Assembly: GCF_000714545.1 (NCBI RefSeq)
Contig: NZ_AUNB01000024.1
Span: forward strand, 1-48,601
Direction of reading: 5' to 3'
Length of the DNA: 48,601 bases
Source: Thioclava indica
GTDB taxonomy: Bacteria; Pseudomonadota; Alphaproteobacteria; Rhodobacterales; Rhodobacteraceae
Both the position numbers and the translations under genes were made by a program. Every line of letters starts with the position of its first letter. Position 1 is the stretch's first letter. Under the pieces are notes generated by a model. The model saw nothing but the letters and a program-made list of their open reading frames with translations, ran no database searches and had not been told where the DNA came from. Shown one piece after another: positions 43,677 to 48,601 of the stretch.

Positions 43677-44584
43677 ACGCATCCCCCGATAATACTGTGC
43701 AGGCATTGGCTTTGCGCCGCGAGGCCGAAACGGCCGCCTCGGCGCTGCCGCCGCTACTGGTGGCCGCCGAGCAACTGGCCGCGACCGTCCAGATGGGCGT
43801 GCACGGGCGCAGGCGTTCGGGCACGGGCGAAGAGTTCTGGCAATATCGCCCTGCCCACTCTGGCGATGAGGCGCGGTTCGTCGATTGGCGTCGCTCGGGG
43901 CGCTCGGATGCGCAATATGTGCGTGAACGCGAATGGCAATTGGCGCAATCGGTGCATCTCTGGGTCGATGATGCGGCCTCGATGAGCTTTACCGGGGCCG
44001 AAAGCGGGCGCGCCGCACGGGTCACGAAATCGGAGCGCGCGCGCGTTTTAGCCTTGGCGCTGTCGGTCTTGATGATCCGGGGCGGAGAGCGCGTGGGTCT
44101 AACCGGGGTTGCCGCCCCGCCGCGTCCGGGACGGGCGCAACTGATGGCGCTGGCGGCGCTTTTGTCGGCACCAAACGCGCAGGTTGATTACGGATCGCCG
44201 CAAGTTGCGGGCGTTGTGACGCAATCGCGCGCGGTTTTCCTGTCGGATTTTCTGGGCGATCTGGGGCCGATTGAGACCGCTTTGGGTCAGCTTGCGGATC
44301 GCAACGTGACTGGCGTGATGTTGCAGGTTCTTGACCCCGATGAAGAGGCGTTCCCCTATGACGGGCGCACGATTTTCCAATCGATGTCTGGCGCGTTGGT
44401 GCATGAAACGCGCAAGGCGGGGGATCTGAAAGCGCGCTACCAAGACCGGCTGGCGGCGCGGCGCGATGCGCTGACGCGTTTGGCCCAAAGCGCGGGCTGG
44501 CAATTTTCCACCCATCACACCGGCGATCCGGCCCAAAGCGCGTTGTTGTGGCTTTATTCCGCGCTGGGACGGGGGCGCGGATGA
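43673..44584 (+). CDS. DUF58 domain protein
   Basis: This 303-residue protein is the DUF58 (VWA-like) partner found after MoxR ATPases. The core segment GTGEEFWQYRPAHSGDEARF, then VDWRRSGRSD, YVREREW and WVDDAASM (a DxSxS-like position in degenerate form), is diagnostic. The start is TTG 43673, overlapping the MoxR stop (TTGA); no ATG gives the full conserved N-terminus. There is no membrane segment. It probably assembles with the MoxR hexamer and the membrane proteins encoded next. Confidence 0.9.
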   Translation: MNASPDNTVQALALRREAETAASALPPLLVAAEQLAATVQMGVHGRRRSGTGEEFWQYRPAHSGDEARFVDWRRSGRSDAQYVREREWQLAQSVHLWVDDAASMSFTGAESGRAARVTKSERARVLALALSVLMIRGGERVGLTGVAAPPRPGRAQLMALAALLSAPNAQVDYGSPQVAGVVTQSRAVFLSDFLGDLGPIETALGQLADRNVTGVMLQVLDPDEEAFPYDGRTIFQSMSGALVHETRKAGDLKARYQDRLAARRDALTRLAQSAGWQFSTHHTGDPAQSALLWLYSALGRGRG

Positions 44585-47322
44585 TGATGCTTGGTCCCAT
44601 CGGCTTCACCGCGCCATGGCTTTTGCTGGGGTTGGTTGCGCTGCCGTTGCTGTGGCTGTTGTTGCGCGCAGTGCCGCCTGCGCCGATCCGGCGACGGTTT
44701 CCGGGTGTGGCGCTGCTGCTGGGTCTCAAGGACGAAGAAGTCGAGGCCGCGCGCACGCCGTGGTGGCTGCTGGCGTTGCGCCTGTTGGCGCTGGCGGCGG
44801 CGATCATCGGATTTGCCGGGCCGGTGCTCAATCCGCAGCGCGCAGAACCGGGCACGGGGCCGTTGCTGATCGTGGCGGATGCAAGCTGGGCCTCGGCGGG
44901 AAACTGGCGCGCAAGGATCGAGCGGATGGAACGCGCGTTGAGCGCGGCGGAACAGGCCGGGCGGCGCGTGGCGCTGATCTCTCTCTCTGATCCGCCGGTG
45001 GCGACACCCGAATTCAGCGATGCGCAAAGCGTGGCGCAGTCCTTGCCGGGGGTGCAACCGCAGCCTTGGGCGGCGCAGAAATTTGATGCCGCGACGATGC
45101 TGCCGCAGGGCAATTTCGACACGCTGTGGCTGTCTGACGGGCTGGCGCGCCCCGATCGCTCCGCTGTTTTGACGGCGCTTCAGGCGCGCGGGGCCGTGAC
45201 GGTCTGGCAATCGCAGCTTCCGGTGTTGGCGCTGGGCGCGGCGCGGATTGAGGACGGTGCGCTGATGGTCTCTGCGCTGGCCTCTGCCCCGCCGCCCAGC
45301 CCGCGCGAGGTTGCCGCGATTGGCCGCGATCCAGCGGGGATTGAGCGCGAACTGGCCCGCTTGCCGCTGGATTTCGCGGGCAAAACCAGCGCCGATCTGC
45401 GCTTTGATCTGCCCCCTGAGCTGCGCAACCGGATCACCCGGTTTGAGATCAGCGGGCTACGTTCGGCCGGCGCGGTGAGCCTGACAGATGATGCGGTCAA
45501 GCGGCGCAAAGTGGCGATCTTGTCGGGTACGCGCGCCCGCGAGGGGCTGCAACTGCTCTCGCCTACGCACTATCTGCACGAGGCGCTTGCGCCCACCGCC
45601 GATCTGGTTGAGGGCACGCTGGATGATGTGCTGACCGCCGATCCCGACGTGATTATCCTCGCCGATATGGCCGACCTGCCTGAACAGGCGAAACTGCAAG
45701 ACTGGGTGGAAAAGGGCGGCTTGCTGATCCGGTTCGCGGGGCCACGCATGGCCAATGCCGATCTGACCGCGGACACTCTGCTTCCGGTGCGCCTGCGGGC
45801 GGGCGGGCGCTCGATTGGCGGCGCGATGAGTTGGGGCGCGCCGCGCGGTCTTGCCCCTTTCCCCGAGGGCTCTCCGTTTGCGGGGCTTGCCGTGCCCGGA
45901 GATGTGACCGTCAAAGCGCAGATCATGGCCGAGCCAGCGCCCGATCTGGCAGAGCACACGATTGCCTCGCTGGTCGATGGCACGCCACTCGTGACGCGCG
46001 CGAAACTGGGGCAGGGCGCGCTGGTGCTGTTTCACGTCAGCGCCAATGCCGAATGGTCGTCGCTGCCGCTATCGGTGCTGTTTCCCCGGATGCTAGAGCG
46101 TCTGGCCGTATCGGCGCGTCCCAATGCGCCAGAGGCGGCGGATTTGGCGGGTCAGACTTGGGTGCCCCAAAAGCTGCTTGATGGGTTCGGGCGGTTGCGC
46201 GATGCGGGCGAGGCGGCAGGCGTGCCGGGCGCAGAGTTGGCCAAGGCCGTGGCTGGGCCAAAGCTGCAGCCGGGGATTTATACCGCCGATGATCGCGCTG
46301 TTGCGCTTAATGCGCTGGGTCGCGATGCGGTGCTGACGCCTGCGACATGGCGTGCAACCGTGGTGGTTGAAGGCGCGACCGAGACACAGGAAACGCCGCT
46401 CAAGGGCTGGCTGTTGGCGCTGGCCCTTGGGGCGTTGATGCTTGATATTCTGGCCGCTCTTGCGCTGTCGGGCAAGCTGTGGGGGCCGCGCGCGATCAAG
46501 ACCGCGGCGCTGGTTGCGGCGCTGGTATTTGCGGGCTTCACCCCGCCGCAAGCGCGCGCTGAAATGAGCGAGGCGCGCGCAATCGAGGCGGCGTCAAACG
46601 TGGTTCTGGCGGCGATGCCCACGGGCGATCCCGAGGTTGATAAAACCTCGCTTGCCGGGTTGCGGGGGTTGTCTGCGGTGCTCAATCGACGCACGACAGT
46701 CGAACCTTCGGCCCCGATGATGGTCGATCTGGAAAACGACGATCTGGCCGTTTACACCTTTATCTACTGGCCGATTACCGAAGATCAGCCCGCCCCCACT
46801 CCGATGGAATATGCCAAGCTGAACCGCTATCTGCGCGGCGGCGGGATGATCCTGTTTGACACGCGCGACGCTGATGTTGCGGGCTTTGGCGAGGCCACGC
46901 CAACCGGGCGGCGCCTGCAGGCGCTGGCGGCTCCGCTGGATATTCCTCCGCTTGCGCCGATCCCGCAGGATCATGTTCTCACGCGCACGTTCTATTTGCT
47001 GCAAGACTTCCCCGGTCGCTACGATGGCACGATCTGGGTCGAGGCCCCGCCCGCCGATGCCGAACGCGCCGATGGCATGCCGTTTCGCAACCTGAATGAC
47101 GGGGTGACGCCGGTGGTGATTGGCGGCAACAACTGGGCCGAGGCGTGGGCGATTGACGCACGCGGCCGCCCGATGTTTCCAGTTGGCCGGGGTCGCACCG
47201 GAGAGCGCCAGCGCGAGATTGCCAACCGTTTCGGGGTCAATCTGATCATGCATGTGCTGACGGGCAATTATAAATCCGATCAGGTGCATGTGCCGGCGCT
47301 GCTGGAAAGGTTGGGACAATGA
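44581..47322 (+). CDS. BatA-like N-terminal and DUF4159 domain membrane protein
   Basis: This 913-residue inner-membrane protein starts MMMLGPIGFTAPWLLLGLVA with a first transmembrane helix, then a second at about 60-80 (WWLLALRLLALAAAIIGFAG), which is the aerotolerance/BatA-type N-terminus. A degenerate VWA-like domain follows (ADASWASAGNW). A third membrane helix near 617-640 and a fourth near 645-665 precede the C-terminal DUF4159 domain (about 675-913, with the VYTFIYWPITE and YLRGGGMILFDTRD segments). ATG 44581 overlaps the DUF58 stop (ATGA), and the next gene overlaps its stop. The C-terminal domain is probably periplasmic. Confidence 0.88.
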   Translation: MMMLGPIGFTAPWLLLGLVALPLLWLLLRAVPPAPIRRRFPGVALLLGLKDEEVEAARTPWWLLALRLLALAAAIIGFAGPVLNPQRAEPGTGPLLIVADASWASAGNWRARIERMERALSAAEQAGRRVALISLSDPPVATPEFSDAQSVAQSLPGVQPQPWAAQKFDAATMLPQGNFDTLWLSDGLARPDRSAVLTALQARGAVTVWQSQLPVLALGAARIEDGALMVSALASAPPPSPREVAAIGRDPAGIERELARLPLDFAGKTSADLRFDLPPELRNRITRFEISGLRSAGAVSLTDDAVKRRKVAILSGTRAREGLQLLSPTHYLHEALAPTADLVEGTLDDVLTADPDVIILADMADLPEQAKLQDWVEKGGLLIRFAGPRMANADLTADTLLPVRLRAGGRSIGGAMSWGAPRGLAPFPEGSPFAGLAVPGDVTVKAQIMAEPAPDLAEHTIASLVDGTPLVTRAKLGQGALVLFHVSANAEWSSLPLSVLFPRMLERLAVSARPNAPEAADLAGQTWVPQKLLDGFGRLRDAGEAAGVPGAELAKAVAGPKLQPGIYTADDRAVALNALGRDAVLTPATWRATVVVEGATETQETPLKGWLLALALGALMLDILAALALSGKLWGPRAIKTAALVAALVFAGFTPPQARAEMSEARAIEAASNVVLAAMPTGDPEVDKTSLAGLRGLSAVLNRRTTVEPSAPMMVDLENDDLAVYTFIYWPITEDQPAPTPMEYAKLNRYLRGGGMILFDTRDADVAGFGEATPTGRRLQALAAPLDIPPLAPIPQDHVLTRTFYLLQDFPGRYDGTIWVEAPPADAERADGMPFRNLNDGVTPVVIGGNNWAEAWAIDARGRPMFPVGRGRTGERQREIANRFGVNLIMHVLTGNYKSDQVHVPALLERLGQ

Positions 47323-48601
47323 GCGGGATGTCGGTGATCTTTGCTCCGCTGCTGCCGTGGCCCGCGATCTGGGCTGCGGGCGGGGTGGCGCTGGTGCTGC
47401 TGGCACTGGCGCTATGGCGTGGCCTGCGCGGCTGGGCGTTGCGCGCGCTGGCGGCGATGGTGCTGCTAGCGGCGATTGCCCAGCCCTCGCTGCAACGCGA
47501 ACAGACCGCGCCGCTGTCCGATATCGTTCTGCTGGTGGATGACCGCTCTGCCTCTCAGACGCTATCGGATCGCGCGGCGCAAACCGATGCCGCCGTGGCG
47601 AATGTGCAGGCTCAACTTGATGCGATGCCCAATGTCGAGACGCGCCGGATCACGGTCAAAGATGGTGCGGAAAACGCTGGAACAGAGCTGGGCGCGGCGC
47701 TGTCCGAGGCGCTGGCCAGCGAGCCGCGCGCGCGCGTCGCCGGGGCGGTGGTGATCAGCGACGGGCAGGCCCATGATGCCGCCCTTGCACCCGATCTGCC
47801 CGCGCCGCTGCACCTGCTGCTGACCGGGCACGCGGCGGATTGGGATCGCCGTTTGCTGATTGAAACTGCGCCTGCTTTTGGCATCATTGGCGAGGAAAGC
47901 GCGATCCGCCTCAAGGTCGAAAATCAGGGGAACGTGCCTGCCGATATCGGGGGCAAGGCCAAGCTGACGATCTCGATTGATGGCAAAAACCCGAAAACCT
48001 ACGATGTGAATGTCGGGCGCGATCTGGAATTGCCGCTGACGCTGGATCACGGTGGGCAGAACGTGGTGCAGTTCACGCTGGCCCCGATTGAGGGCGAGCT
48101 GACCACGCGCAACAACACCGCGACCGTGCAGATCAACGGCGTGCGCGACCGGTTGCGGGTGTTGTTGGTCTCCGGTCAGCCCCATGCCGGCGAGCGCACC
48201 TGGCGCAACCTGCTGAAATCGGATGCGGGCGTTGATCTGGTGCATTTCACCATCCTGCGCCCGCCTGAAAAGCAAGACGGGGTGCCGGTGTCGGAATTGT
48301 CGTTGATTGCATTCCCGACGCAGGAATTGTTCGTGGATAAGATCGACGAGTTCGACCTGATCATCTTTGACCGCTACGGCGCGCGCGGCATTCTGCCCTC
48401 GGCCTATTTCGACAATATCCGCGATTATGTCGAACGGGGTGGTGCAATTTTGGTCGCGGCGGGGCCGGAATATGCGACCGTTGAAAGCCTGTATCAAACC
48501 AGCCTTGGTTCCATCATGCCCGCGCGTCCCACGGGGCGGGTGCTGTCGGAAAGCTTTCTGCCACGCCCGACCGAACTCGGCCTTCGCCATCCGGTGACGG
48601 C
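47319..48601 (+). CDS. Membrane protein with glutamine-amidotransferase-like region, cut by window end
   Basis: The first 427 residues are visible, with no stop before the window ends. Two N-terminal membrane helices (about 12-30 and 40-56) are followed by a VWA-like start (SDIVLLVDDRSASQ) and Ig-like beta segments (EESAIRLKVENQGNVPADIG). A class-I glutamine-amidotransferase-like fold then begins near residue 288 (RLRVLLVSGQPHAGERTW, later FDLIIFDRYG and YVERGGAILVAAGPE). The nucleophile position looks like a Gly/Arg stretch rather than a Cys, so it is probably non-catalytic. ATG 47319 overlaps the previous stop (ATGA). Confidence 0.88.
   Translation, partial: MSGMSVIFAPLLPWPAIWAAGGVALVLLALALWRGLRGWALRALAAMVLLAAIAQPSLQREQTAPLSDIVLLVDDRSASQTLSDRAAQTDAAVANVQAQLDAMPNVETRRITVKDGAENAGTELGAALSEALASEPRARVAGAVVISDGQAHDAALAPDLPAPLHLLLTGHAADWDRRLLIETAPAFGIIGEESAIRLKVENQGNVPADIGGKAKLTISIDGKNPKTYDVNVGRDLELPLTLDHGGQNVVQFTLAPIEGELTTRNNTATVQINGVRDRLRVLLVSGQPHAGERTWRNLLKSDAGVDLVHFTILRPPEKQDGVPVSELSLIAFPTQELFVDKIDEFDLIIFDRYGARGILPSAYFDNIRDYVERGGAILVAAGPEYATVESLYQTSLGSIMPARPTGRVLSESFLPRPTELGLRHPVT

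Overview
The window is chromosomal DNA from an alphaproteobacterium, almost certainly a Rhodobacteraceae (Roseobacter-group) species. The main reason is the gene order murA, DUF2948, hisD, UPF0262, low-molecular-weight phosphatase-like, infA, maf, RNase E/G, yacG, tRNA-Phe, which I know as a typical Rhodobacterales arrangement. The later genes (DUF1285, hyi, polA and a MoxR/DUF58/DUF4159 operon) fit the same group. All family assignments come from reading the sequence; no database search was run.

Layout. (1) 1-2768 is the right end of an integrative element. It holds an IS3-type end joined to the C-terminal remnant of a VirD4/TraG-like coupling protein, a small unknown gene, and a large serine recombinase whose stop codon lies inside the 3' end of a tRNA-Thr(GGT) gene. 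This makes the tRNA 3' end the likely attachment site. (2) 2949-9744 is a compact housekeeping block on the + strand with many stop/start overlaps, ending in tRNA-Phe(GAA). (3) 9745-36752 is an accessory island. Its left flank carries decayed IS3, IS6 and (probably) IS110 pieces; its right flank carries decayed IS481, IS3 and IS256 pieces. Between them is one four-gene operon in which every gene overlaps the next by 1-4 bases: two paralogous small proteins of unknown function, a 6818-residue filamentous (TpsA/LktA-type) adhesin, and its TpsB outer-membrane transporter. The two IS3 remnants sit in opposite orientation around the operon. (4) 36753-48601 is core again: an ABC-2 type ATPase (-), a zinc-finger protein, a 44-residue basic protein (-), polA, hyi and DUF1285 (-), then a four-gene operon encoding a MoxR AAA+ ATPase, a DUF58 protein and two large membrane proteins, the last running off the window.

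How the parts work together. The adhesin operon is a two-partner secretion system. TpsB is the outer-membrane pore that would recognise the N-terminal TPS domain of TpsA and pass it to the cell surface. The two upstream paralogs are translationally coupled to tpsA and are not part of the classical two-partner system, so they are the best candidates for something undescribed here. The adhesin carries four copies of a roughly 400-residue module (717-2295), a long stretch of Gly/Ala/Val-rich short repeats, an alpha-helix-like insert near residues 4390-4725, and only two pairs of closely spaced cysteines that I noticed. The MoxR operon resembles systems in which a AAA+ ATPase works with VWA-type and DUF58 proteins at the envelope.
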